Of a stretch of 64,000 nt of DNA, positions 54,368 to 64,000 are shown piece by piece. The position numbers and the translations under genes were made by a program. The stretch spans positions 596,001 through 660,000 of the forward strand of contig JAFEMH010000075.1 in the NCBI GenBank assembly GCA_022495995.1. The letters run 5' to 3'. The notes under the pieces are model-generated. The model was not told the origin of the DNA and ran no database searches. It worked only from the letters and a program-made list of their open reading frames with translations. Every line of letters starts with the position of its first letter. Within the stretch, counting starts at the first letter, position 1. Source of the stretch: Adenophora triphylla var. japonica (taxonomy: Eukaryota > Streptophyta > Magnoliopsida > Asterales > Campanulaceae).

Positions 54368-54554
54368 TAGACGTGTCCATTTTATAAACCGAACCGGTCA
54401 ACCGGGAGGTTGAAAACCGGACAAAACCGGTCAAAATCGGTCAACGGCAGTTAACCGGAACCGGCTAACCGTAACTGGTTATTGGCCGGTTCGGTTAAGG
54501 TTGAGATTTTTGAAAAACCGGTCAACCGCCGGTTAACCGCCGGTTTTTGACTTG

Positions 54555-54797
54555 CTCGGCCGAGTCATATGAGTTGCTCGGCCGAGCAGAACCTTCCAGT
54601 TTGTTATTAACAAACTGAAGGTTCTGCTCGGCCGAGTCATATGAGGTGCTCGGCCGAGCATAACGCCAGAACATGTTCCAACGGCTACTTTTTCAAAAAA
54701 TAGCCGTTATTTTTAAAAACTAGCCGTTAATTTTGTTATTGGGCAGTCAAAAATTAAAAAAAAAATGTTTTTTTGCCTAATTTACTAACTATAAATA
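54555..54797 (+). promoter_or_regulatory. hAT promoter: two palindrome pairs and TATA box
   Basis: CTCGGCCGAG at 54555, 54577, 54627 and 54649; within each pair the starts are 22 bp apart. The two pairs are separated by an inverted repeat (AGCAGAACCTTC ... GAAGGTTCTGCT, 54584-54627). TATAAATA at 54790-54797, ATG at 55010. Confidence 0.75.
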
Positions 54798-55009
54798 TCA
54801 CCCTCCTCCTCCCATTTTATTTCCACCTTATTTCTCTCTACTCTTTCTCTTCTACTCTCAAATATTCACATATACTCTCACCCTCATCCAATTTTCAGTT
54901 AAATATTGTTCCATTTTCAGTTAGTTTTCTAACGAAATTAGTGCTTTTCTCCATTTTCATCCATTTTTAAGCTCCGTTTTGTTTCCAAACTTCATTTTAT
55001 CTTATACAA

Positions 55010-57222
55010 ATGGCTGCAAATCAAAGAAGAAGCAATTTAGGCAAGTCCGTTGTTGATTCTTCCTCCCCCAACGATGATTTTGATCATCAAAATCCAAATA
55101 TTCAACAAAATGAGGAAGAAGAACAAGTTGAAATTGAAAGTGGTAATGCTAGGAGTGGTAGGGGCAGCCGAGCTAGGGGAGGTGGTCGGGGTCGGGGTCC
55201 TCGGGGACAACGACAAGAAAGAGAGCCACAATCCGATACCTTCGCCATCCATTTCAGCAAAAGAAAAATTACTGCCGAGGATGATTATAATTTTCGAGCA
55301 TGTTGCAACTATTGTAATGCGACTTACGCATGGAAAAGAGGTGGAGGGCATGGGACGCTCAACGGGCATTTGGCGGCAAAACATCCCGAGAAACTTGGCA
55401 TTTCCGCTTCGCAAACTCAATTACAATTTCAACGTAGTTCGGGTTCGGGTGCACAAGGTTCGTCTTCCCCTTCTTCCGTCCTTTTTAAATTTGACAAGTG
55501 GGTTTATAGGGATGAACTAGCCAAATTTATTTGCGTTAAAGGCCTTCCTTTTAATTTTACGGATTGTGATTTTTATGAAAATTTTGCTCGCCTTTCTTTC
55601 AACCCCGCCGCCACGAGAGTACCACGTACGAATCTCGTACGTGATATTACTAGAGTGGTTGAAAGATATAAAAAAGATTTAATTGGTGTTTTATCAAAAT
55701 TAGAAAATAAAGTTTCAATTTGTGCCGATGGTTGGAGTGATCATTGGCAAAGAAATACTTATTTGGGCGTTACTTGCCATTGGATAGATAATTCATGGAA
55801 AATCCAAAAAAGATTAATTGCTTACAAAGATTTTGAGCCACCGCATTCCGCGGAAAATATTTGTGCGAAATTGCTTGAGATTTTTCTTGAATATGGTATT
55901 TTAAATAAAATATTTACTATTTCATTTGACAACGCAAGTGCTAATACGGCTAGTTTGCCCGATTTAATTACCGTTTGTCAACCCTCACTTGGGGGTAAGT
56001 TTTTTCATATTAGATGTTTATGTCATATAATTAATTTATGTGTTAGAGATGGTTTAGATGCATTAGAAACTTATGTTAAGCCAATTAGACGAGCTCTTCA
56101 ATTTATTTCAAAAAAAAATTCTAATACAAAAAAGTGGATAAAGTTTTTAAGAAGTAAAAGTGTGCCGGACAAATATTTTACTTACGATGTTCCAACTAGG
56201 TGGAATTCCACCTATAAAATGTTAAGCGATGGTTTTGCTTATAAAGATCTCCTAACGCAATTTTTTATGTCAGTTGGCTATCATGAACCTCTATTTACTC
56301 ATCATTGGAATGCATGCATTAATTTATGTGAATTGTTAAAGATTTTTAATACCGCTACTTTGGCTTTTTCGGGAGTTTATTATCCAACTTCCGTTTTGGT
56401 GCTAGAGCATTGTATTGCAATTGTTACTATTTTTGACAATTTAAAAGATTGCCCTATTTTAAACCAATGCATTTTTAACATGAGACAAAAGTGGCTTAAA
56501 TATTTTGACACTATTCCGTCTCTTTTCTTGGTTGCAAAGTTATTAGATCCCCGAGTTAAATTAGATGATTTAGAGTCCATTATAACTTATTATTATATGA
56601 AATTATATCCCGATGGTGACGGTATTTATGAACTTCCGTCAAATATTGTTAATGACACAAAAAATGATTTGATTAACCTTTTTAATGAGTATAATGTCTT
56701 ATATGGAAACACTTCTCAAAGGCAACAACATGAAGATGATTCCTCTACTCTCCAACCAAGTTTTACTAGTGGGGATCCATATAGTTTTATTACAAATTTG
56801 TATAGTAAAAATATGGTCCTTCTCGAGGTTCATCTTCATCATCATCAAACCTTCCCGTGGAGTTAGAAACCTATTTCACTACAAACTTTGAATTAAATCA
56901 AGATTCAAATTCAAATGAATTTGATGTTTTACAATGGTGGTCAAGAAGGAAAGACATTTATCCTATACTTTCCATAGTTGCTAAAGAAGTATTAGCCTCT
57001 CCCGCTTCAACGGTGGCGGTTGAATCGGCATTTAGCGTTGGTGGAAATGTTTTGGATGAAAGACGTTCTCAACTAACAAGTGAAAACTTGGAACATCAAC
57101 TTTTACTTGGCGATTGGGTTAGAGCGGAAAAAAGGCAACAAGACATGCCTTATGATGAGGATCTATTGGATCCAAGATATCAATACGATGTCGAGGACTC
57201 CACGAAAAGTAGTGATGAATGA
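55010..57222 (+). pseudogene. hAT transposase (BED finger, RNase H fold, dimerisation domain), one frameshift
   Basis: ATG 55010; the first frame ends at 56866, and the rest continues in another frame up to 57222. An Arg/Gly-rich stretch (residues 50-66) precedes a BED-type zinc finger (C99-x2-C102 ... H120-x4-H125). ADGWSDHW and SFDNASANT belong to the catalytic RNase H-like region. The second frame carries the hAT C-terminal dimerisation domain (LQWWSRRKDIYP, VESAFSVGGNVLDERRSQL). One base change in length between about 56810 and 56830 separates them. Otherwise complete, near 735 codons, similar to plant RICESLEEPER/DAYSLEEPER-type proteins. No intron evident. Confidence 0.9.
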
Positions 57223-57445
57223 ATGATGTTTTAGATTAATTTTTATTTTAATTAGATTAGTTTAGACTTTAGATTAGATTTATTTTTAATTAATTGTAAT
57301 AGTTAGGTTGAGGTAAAGGCTCCTAAATGTCCCCCCTTATTTATAAAAGGGTAAGGTTGGTTGTCCCCCTCTTTGTAATTTTATTTTGATTAATAAAATT
57401 TAAGGGTACCGTCCCTTTTTTCTTTTGTATACTTGTTTCTTTTAA

Positions 57446-57745
57446 AAAAAGTTAAGTTTTCATTCTTTCAAAATTCATAACTTTTTTTATAAACCTTTTT
57501 TCAAAAAATGTATGTAGATAACTTAAGTTTAAAATAGTCTTATTTATTCAAAAAAAAATTGAAAAAAATTAAAAGTTAACTTTTTTCAAAAAACCGTTAA
57601 CTTTCATTTCTTTAAAAATTCATAACTTTTTTTATAAACCTTTTTGTAAAAAATGTATGTAGTAAACTTAAGTTTAAAATAGTCTTATCTATCCAAAAAA
57701 AAAATTGAAAAAAAATAAAAGTTAACTTTTTTCAAAAAACCGTTA
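57446..57745. repeat. Two direct A/T-rich repeats of about 146 bp in the hAT 3' region
   Basis: Both copies run ATTCATAACTTTTTTTATAA ... ATGTATGTAG ... AACTTAAGTTTAAAATAGTC ... AAAAGTTAACTTTTTTCAAA. Non-coding. Confidence 0.85.
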
Positions 57746-57770
57746 AAAAAATTAACTGAAAAATGATATG

Positions 57771-57931
57771 CTCGGCCGAGCAACACCAAAGACTCGGCCG
57801 AGCAACCCTCAACCCCTAAACCCTAAAAGGGTTGCTCGGACGAGTGACACCAAAGACTCGGCCGAGCAACCCTCAAAACCCTAAACCCTAAAAGGGTTGC
57901 TCGGCCGAGCAACAACAAGGACTCGACCGAG
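57771..57931. promoter_or_regulatory. hAT 3' palindrome pairs and telobox hairpins
   Basis: CTCGGCCGAG or one-base variants at 57771/57793, 57835/57857 and 57900/57922; each pair again 22 bp apart. Between the pairs stand two copies of CAACCC...CTAAACCCTAAAAGGGTTG, telomere-like boxes in a hairpin. Confidence 0.75.
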
Positions 57932-58112
57932 CATATCCAAACCGTCAAACCGGAGGTTAACCGGATAACCGTGAAAATCGTAAACCGCCTAAACTGTAAC
58001 CGGTTTAGTCGGTTAGGCGGTTCGGTTCCGGTTGGTGATTTGGGGGTTGAAAACCGGCGGTTATAAATCGGCTAACCGGCGGTTGGCCCAACCGGCCACG
58101 TCTAGTCGCAGT

Positions 58113-58690
58113 GCTCCGACGGGTCAATTTCCGCCGGTATTTTTTGATTTTACAGACTGAATTAAATTCCGCCAGTGAATTAATGGTTACAGCGACGGAA
58201 ATTTCCCCTGCTAAATCAATTTAATTTAATTAAATTTTCATTTCAGCGGCGAAAATTTTCGTCGCTGTAATAAAAATTAATTTAATTAAATTAATTTCAG
58301 CGGCGGAAATTTCCGTTGCTGTAATATAAATTAAATTAAAATAAATTAATTTCAGCGGCGGAAATTACCGTCGCTGAAATTATTTAATTTTAATTTAAAT
58401 TTTATTACAGCGACGAAAATTTCCGTCGCTGAAATCAAAAATTAAATAAAAATTAAATGATTATAGCGGCGAAAATTCGGTCGCTAAAATAAAAATTAAT
58501 TAAAAATAAATTAATTTCAGAGACGGAAAATTCTGCCGCTGAAATTAATTTATTTTAATTAATTTTTATTTCAGCGACGGAATTTCCGCCGCTATAATCA
58601 AAAATTAAATTCGCTGAAATTAATTTCAGCGACGGAATTTCCGTCGCTGATTCTGAAATAAATTAAAAAAAATAATTTAAAATATCAATA
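58113..58690. repeat. CACTA subterminal repeats
   Basis: About ten palindromic units of the form TTTCAGCGACGGAAATTTCC/GTCGCTGAAAT, spaced 40-60 bp by A/T-rich DNA. They continue the end at 54246-54367 once the hAT element is removed. Confidence 0.85.
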
Positions 58691-58810
58691 AACCAAAATT
58701 TTTTGTACCTGATATAACATTTCAATTTATAAAACTAAAACTATAAAAACTAAAAATCAAATATCAGCGTACCAAATAAAAACTAAATATCACCGTACCA
58801 CCGTACCAAT

Positions 58811-58865
58811 TCGGGAGGGAGAGAGGGGGGGAGGGGGGGAGAGGGGGGGAGAGGGGGAGGGGCTC
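58811..58865. repeat. G-rich purine microsatellite
   Basis: GAGGGAGAGAGGGGGGGAGG and similar for about 50 bp, just past the 3' end of the CACTA genes. Confidence 0.8.
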
Positions 58866-58939
58866 CCGCGGGTACCAAATGTCTCAAATGTTTACAAACA
58901 AGTATAAATTAATACAAAAATGTCTAAAAAAGTCCGCAA

Positions 58940-60745
58940 TCAACTCGGGGGAGGCTGGAAATTACCCTGGAAGTCCTGGCCGAGATGAGCCATCAACAGC
59001 GCCAATTGTCTTTGAGTCTCTGCATGATGTCTTTGAATCTCTGCATGACGCCGATCATTCTCCTCCTGTATCTGCGTCTGAACCGCCAAAGCCTCCGCAA
59101 GCTTTGCCCGCTCGCGTCTCTCCTCCTCCAACGCAGCCTCCAGAGTGTCAACCCTCGAATCATACGTGGGCGGGGCATCATTTCGCCGACGGCCGGTCGA
59201 CGTCGAAGGGCATTGCCGCCCGTAATTCCCCATCCCTAACACTCGGGCTCCTCTCTTTGGATGTCCCTCAGAGGTGACCGAGTGCCAAACATCAGACACG
59301 AAGGGGACGGGCTCGCCGGGAGGCGTTCCTTCGGGAACAACGGCGGCTTGATATGCAGCCTGTCAAAATGAAACAAACAATTATAATCATATACACAATG
59401 TAAGGTACATAAATAAATTTACATATTCAAAATCAAGTCATTTAATGATAGTTTACTTACAAAGGCATTAGCAGAGCGATCGTCAACCCATTGCGGAGGT
59501 TGATCGGGCGCTGTAGAATTCCGAAGATGGGTGCTAGCGTAAACATCCACAAAACTGATATTCGGACCGTGCTCCCTTTCCTATAAATAAAATAAGCGAG
59601 ATTATTACTTTGAAATTGTATAAATGCAACATTTAAACTGATTTAAAAGCATGCATACACTACATTTACACTAAAACCATGGATTTCATAGCATCAACAT
59701 GGCTCCCAGCTAACATACGTACATAAACCTATTTAAAAGCATCCATACACTACTACATTTAAACTAACATACATACCATGCGGTCGTGATGCTCGGCGAC
59801 CGTGAGCGTCCCCATGGTATGCATCGCCGCCGACCCCGAGGAGCCTGCTCTATTGGCCTTGGCCTGTTCGGATATAGCCTTCACCGCATCCGACCCCCTA
59901 TATTCGCAAAATTGACGAAACACCTCCTCGGTCATCCAAGTAGGTGTCGAGGGCTGTTGTCCCGCCGCGAGCCGATTAGTATAATGATTTCTCTTCGTGG
60001 TACCTATAAAAAATATGAATATCTCGTAAACATATAATGATGACATTATAAAATTAAAAGAGTATAATCATTGTTAATTAAACTAATTAAGGATAGATAA
60101 ATATGTTACAAATATGATCCTTAAATAGCTTGTGAGCCTGTTCATTGAAAACATATCTAGCCGTCGCCTCGCTTATTTCCGGCGCCCAATAATATTTCCC
60201 CTACAACATATAATGATAACATTACAAAACTAAAAGAGTATAATCATTATTAATTATAACATTTTAATAACAAACTAACATTTAAGTTTTAAATAAAAAC
60301 CATTAACACATTACCTTAAACTCCTCCCACGCATCCTCCTTCTGCCTCGGTGGCAATTTTTTCCAGTTGGGCCAAAACTCGGTCATTTTCCGAGACCGCC
60401 AGTATTGCCCGATCTTAGTCCCTGTGGTGGGGTATCCACCTACAAACCTGCCAAGTATATTTATACAATAACATTTTAACTTAAATAATGAATTATATAT
60501 AAAACAAAAAGGAACCAACTTATATCAAATTAATGAAGAGTTACTTACTGGTCATAATGTGGTGATATCCGGACAAATATCCTCCCCTCAGAATCGACAG
60601 TAGTCTGAGTACCGGCCCCAGAGGTGGAGCTAGTACTACTGCGTGAAGGGTCATCATCGGTACCGGATCGGGACGGTTGCGTCCCAGTAATCAATGTGTA
60701 TATGGGCTTAGTCTTCTTACCCTTACCCTTACTACTAGAACTCAT
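58940..60745 (-). CDS. CACTA second gene (Transposase_24 / Ptta-En/Spm type)
   Basis: Six exons by splice signals, without an internal stop that I can see: 60745 to about 60549 (MSSSSKGKGKK...), 60449-60316, about 60204-60122, 60003-59777, 59583-59463 and 59361-58940. Middle exons encode TGTKIGQYWRSRKMTEFWPNWKKL, ISEATARYVFNEQAHKLF and LTVAEHHDRM, typical of the plant transposase family PF03004 that accompanies TNP2 in CACTA elements. The last exon ends in a long coiled-coil-like, Glu/Arg/Gln-rich region (AALEEERRERAKLAEALA). It probably binds the subterminal repeats, as TnpA does in En/Spm. Exon ends are by eye. Confidence 0.75.
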
Positions 60746-61095
60746 ATCTGTATTACAGTAAAAATATTAAAATATACAACTTTAACAATAGGAAACAATA
60801 TATTCACAATACATCTAAAACTTTAAAGTTCTAATAATCTAAAGCATTCACAATACATATAAAACTTTAAACTATTAATAATATAAAGCATTCACAATAC
60901 ATATAAAACTTTAAAGTTCTAATAATCTAAAGCATTCACAATATATATAAAACGACGGATATTAAAAATAATCTAAAGCATTCACAATACATATAAAACT
61001 TTAAAGTTCTAATAATCTAAAGCATTCACATATAAAACTTTAACGTTCTAATAATCTAAAGCATTCACAATACAATTTTAAACTTTAAACTATTA
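60746..61095. repeat. 44-bp A/T-rich tandem repeats between the CACTA genes
   Basis: About six imperfect units around CTAAAGCATTCACAATACAT and ATAAAACTTTAAAGTTCTAA (60800-61090). No gene. Confidence 0.85.
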
Positions 61096-64000
61096 TTAAT
61101 CTTCGTCCCCAACATCATCACTGGACTCTGAATTACTACAAAACTCGAGTTCTTCATCTTCGTCTTCGGACTCTGATGAATCAAACTCTGGTTCCTCTTC
61201 CTCTTCCTCTTCCTCTTCCTCTTCCTCTTCCTCTTCCTCTGATTTATCAATATCAATGTGCGCGAGATGACCTGAACGAGGCGGAGGAGTTGGCAAATTC
61301 ACTGGTAATATATCCTCCTCGGGTTCATCAACATTTTGAGGAATATGAGTGACATCATCTAATGGATGATTAGCTGATGAAACGTTAGGTGGCACTGGCA
61401 TTTCATCCTCTTGATAGGGTGTTTCTAATGACGACTCTGTAGCTGTCGACGAGGGTAGGTTATCAATCATGCTCCTAGCCTTGGTCATCCAGACAGCCCA
61501 CCATCCGTCGGGTCGCGGACGAGGGTAGGGAGTCATGTATACCTGTTGTGCTTGAGATGCTAAGGTGAAGACGTCGTCGCCATTATGTCTCGACGAGTCC
61601 TTTACATCGACGAGGTCAAATATGGCGTGCTTCTTAACACCTCGCACAGCATCCCGCCAATCACAATTGAACAAGACAACACTGTTTCTACCCAAATACT
61701 CCACCTCGACTACTTCTTTCAGGACGCCATAATAATCAAGGTTTCCTTTAAGCTTCACACCGCTATTCCACGTCAATTTAGATCCCCCGTAAGCTTTGGT
61801 ATGAAACACATAGCCATTCACGAAATAACCGTTGTATAAATGAACGTTCAAGTACGGAGATGATGCTAAATGTCTTAACCTCGCAGCTTTGGCATCACCC
61901 GGATGTTCAGCTATCTATAAGACAATATTGTAACCAATTTAATACAATTTTAAGATTGAATGTTTAAAGAAGTGTATAGAATAAATTTGAATGAAACGAA
62001 ATATTTACATATTTCCTTAGCCAGTTTGGAAATTCTCTTTCTGTCCTAGTTGCGATGAGTTCTGGAGATAAATCCTGAGCTAAATCTTCAAACATTCTGC
62101 AATAGGGTTAAACAAGGCATTTCATATGCAGGTAATTAAACATGCATAATTTAATCGACGAGGCGTAAACATAACATCAATGACTTACTTGATATATTCC
62201 CCAACCTCATCGCAGTTAAGAAGAACATACGTTTCGACCGCGGCAAACTCTTTAGCGTTTAACGTACGCGTACCAACCCGTTTGCCGAGGAACCGACCAG
62301 GGGATGAAAATACAGAGATGTTTCCCTTAGACGGAAAACCACCATAATAATTGCGGCCAACCCTAGTCAATCTCGTATCAACTTCAGGAGGAAAATATGT
62401 TCCGACAAAGGCAACAATCTCATCTATGATAACAGCCTCTGAAATTGAGGTCTCGACCATGGCCCTATTGCTCATCTTCCTTTTCAATTGGCCTAGATAC
62501 CTAAAAGTCATTCGTAGATTAAAACATAAATAATGTTAAAGAAGGTATATTGTTAACGCTCAAATTATTTAGAAATAGAATAAATTCAATTACCTCTCAA
62601 ATGGATACATCCATCTGTATTGAACTGGACCACCGACTCTAGCTTCGTATGCCAAGTGGACCGATAAATGCTCCATAGAATCAAAGAATGAAGGAGGAAA
62701 TATCTTCTCAAGTTTGCACAAAGTCACTACGATGCTCTCCTCAAGCTTTTTCATGTGATCAACACGCAGTGTGGTCGATGTTAACGCTCGGAAAAACTCA
62801 CTTAACTCTGTTAACGCCACCCAGATATTGTCAGGCAAGAGACCCCTGAGATCAATCGGAAGTAGCCTATCCAGCAAAACGTGGCAATCGTGACTCTTCA
62901 AACCCTGCACTTTCCCCTCCTCTACATTGACACAGTTACCAATGTTAGACGTGTAACCATCTGGAAGCCTTAAATCCTTGAGCCATTTCAGGAGGAGGAG
63001 CTTCTTTTCCTTTGTAAGCACATATTGAGCCATCGGTCTAATTGGTTTACCATTGACGTATACCAAGTCTAAGGCCGGCCGCTTACAGATTTCCTTAAGG
63101 TCCTTTCGAGCTTTTTCGTTGTCTTTAGTAGTTCTCTTGAAATCCATCAACGTGTTAAAAACATTATCGAATACATTCTTCTCAATGTGCATCACGTCAA
63201 GGTTATGTCGAATGAGATTTGTTTTCCAGTATGGCAGCTCCCAAAATATACTCCTCTTGATCCAGTTATGGGTAGTCCCAAACCCTTGTATTTTGGTCTT
63301 CGAAAACTTTTTCCCCCACCGAGGATCGGGCAATGTAGATACCTTCTCATATACCGTGTCACCACTTAAACGAATCGGGGCCTCATCATGGTCAATCTTG
63401 TTCTTTTTAAACGCATTCTTCTGGGTCCTGAATGGGTGGTCCTCCGGAAGAAATTGTCTATGGCAATCGAACCAACATGGTTTTCCAGAGTGCGTGAGCA
63501 TGAAAGACTTTGTGTCACTCATACAATACGGACAGGCCAACTTCCCGTGGGTGCTCTAACCCGATAACTTCCTATATGCAGGGAAGTCATTAACTGTCCA
63601 CATCAACGCAGCCTTCATGCTGAAATTCTCTCGCTTGAAAGCATCCCACGTTTTGACCCCATCCTCCCAAAGCTGCTTCAATTCGTCCATCAAAGGTCGG
63701 AGATAGACGTTAATGTTCCTCCCAGGGCTGTTTGGGCCAGGGATGAATAACAACAAGAACATGTAGGGATCACTCATACACAACCAGGGCGGAAGATTGT
63801 AGACAGTGGCTATAACCGGCCAACAAGAGTAAGATTTTGCCCCAGGACCAAACGGATTGAAACCATCGTGAAGCGTATGCATAACCGTATATTTCTTGCT
63901 TCGTACGCAAAGTCAGGATAAGTCTCATCAAAGTGTTTCCATGCCTCCCCATCACTGGGATGAATCAACACACCCTCTTCACGCAAACTTTCCTTATGCC
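61096..64000 (-). pseudogene. CACTA TNP2-type transposase gene, partial, broken
   Basis: Read from the right: Transposase_21 (TNP2) part with GFNPFG, WPVIATVYNLPPW, IPGPNSPGRNINVYLRPLMDEL, LMWTVNDFPAY (63882-63556); ACPYCM, HNLDVMHIEKNVFDNV (63540-62590) leading into DUF4218 (MEHLSVHLAYEARVGGPVQYRWMYPFER, exon end 62594, next exon 62500-62189), a short exon 62096-62012, and the DUF4216 part (NGYFVNGYVFHT, WRDAVRGVKKHAIFDLVDV) ending at 61096 in a long Glu run. Breaks: TAG at 63556-63558 in place of a conserved Trp, and a frameshift near 63870-63885. The 5' end is outside the window. Confidence 0.85.

Larger units (their letters stand above)
54368..58104 (+). mobile_element. H1: complete hAT DNA transposon
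   Basis: Terminal repeats TAGACGTGTCC and, at the far end, GGCCACGTCTA; 8-bp target duplication GTCGCAGT at 54360-54367 and 58105-58112. Length 3737 bp. One transposase gene, broken by a frameshift. Subterminal CCGGTTAACCG-type repeats lie at both ends (54385-54545, 57950-58095). More A/T-rich than its surroundings. Confidence 0.97.
54246..64000 (-). mobile_element. C1: CACTA (En/Spm) DNA transposon, 3' part, running out of the window
   Basis: Starts CACTACCAGAAAAAGG, the typical terminal repeat, directly after AAAAGTTT of R7. Two genes lie on the - strand: a regulatory/Transposase_24-type gene (58940-60745) and a TNP2-type transposase gene (61096 to beyond 64000). The terminal part is split by a hAT element (54368-58104). 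The 5' end is not in the window. The 3-bp target duplication (possibly TTT) cannot be checked. Confidence 0.9.

Noticed and set aside
57810..57900. Interstitial telomere array
   Set aside because: Only two CCCTAAA units per copy; too short for telomeric DNA.
61065..61256. Lys/Arg-rich small protein
   Set aside because: It is the Glu run of the DUF4216 tail read in another frame.

Overview
The window is plant nuclear DNA made almost entirely of nested transposable elements. I see no host gene, rRNA or tRNA gene. The plant call rests on Tat-clade Ty3/gypsy LTR retrotransposons (two RNase H domains in one pol; a primer binding site TGGCGACTCYGCTGGGGA), on plant mobile domain (PMD) genes, on a plant-type hAT element and on a CACTA (En/Spm) element with typical plant introns. 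The nesting suggests gene-poor heterochromatin. I cannot name the species.

Layout. R1 (1-3487, + strand, 3' part only) sits in the end of the pol gene of R2 (3488-26360, +). R2 is split by the complete element R3 (5747-18969, - strand, 1746-bp LTRs, target duplication AGCCT), which landed in an antisense PMD gene of R2. R2 itself sits in the end of the pol gene of R4 (26361-32889, +). R4 sits between the protease and RT regions of R5 (32890-40667, -), and R5 sits in the gag gene of R7 (40668-41218 and 53176-54245, -). R7 was also hit by R6 (41219-53175, +, complete, target duplication GCTAG) and by a CACTA element (54246 to beyond 64000, -). The CACTA element carries a complete hAT element (54368-58104, target duplication GTCGCAGT).

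The retroelements share one plan. LTR, primer site, leader, gag and pol are followed by one or two PMD genes on the opposite strand, then tandem repeats, a CTACG...CGTAG box, a hairpin and purine tract, and the 3' LTR. R2 and R4 carry two PMD genes: PMD1 (no intron, basic tail) next to pol, and PMD2 (four exons in the complete copies, acidic tail) next to the repeats. R3 keeps only PMD1. R6 keeps only PMD2 and has a gag-like gene but no pol. Most genes are broken by stops, frameshifts or deletions; PMD2 of R6 is one base from an open frame.

The most interesting signal is a set of 10-14 base palindromes, often in pairs, just upstream of TATA boxes. Each element family has its own palindrome and its own spacing: GTCCGTACGGAC at 31 bp in R2, GCCGYRCGGC mostly at 31 bp in R1 and R3, TGTCNYGCGACA mostly at 34 bp in R6, TGTCGKMCGACA-like at 33-34 and 42 bp in R4, CTCGGCCGAG at 22 bp in the hAT element. 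In the retroelements the same palindrome marks both the LTR promoter and the promoter of the antisense PMD gene. This looks like a family-specific regulatory code, perhaps read by the element's own PMD proteins; that last step is inference.
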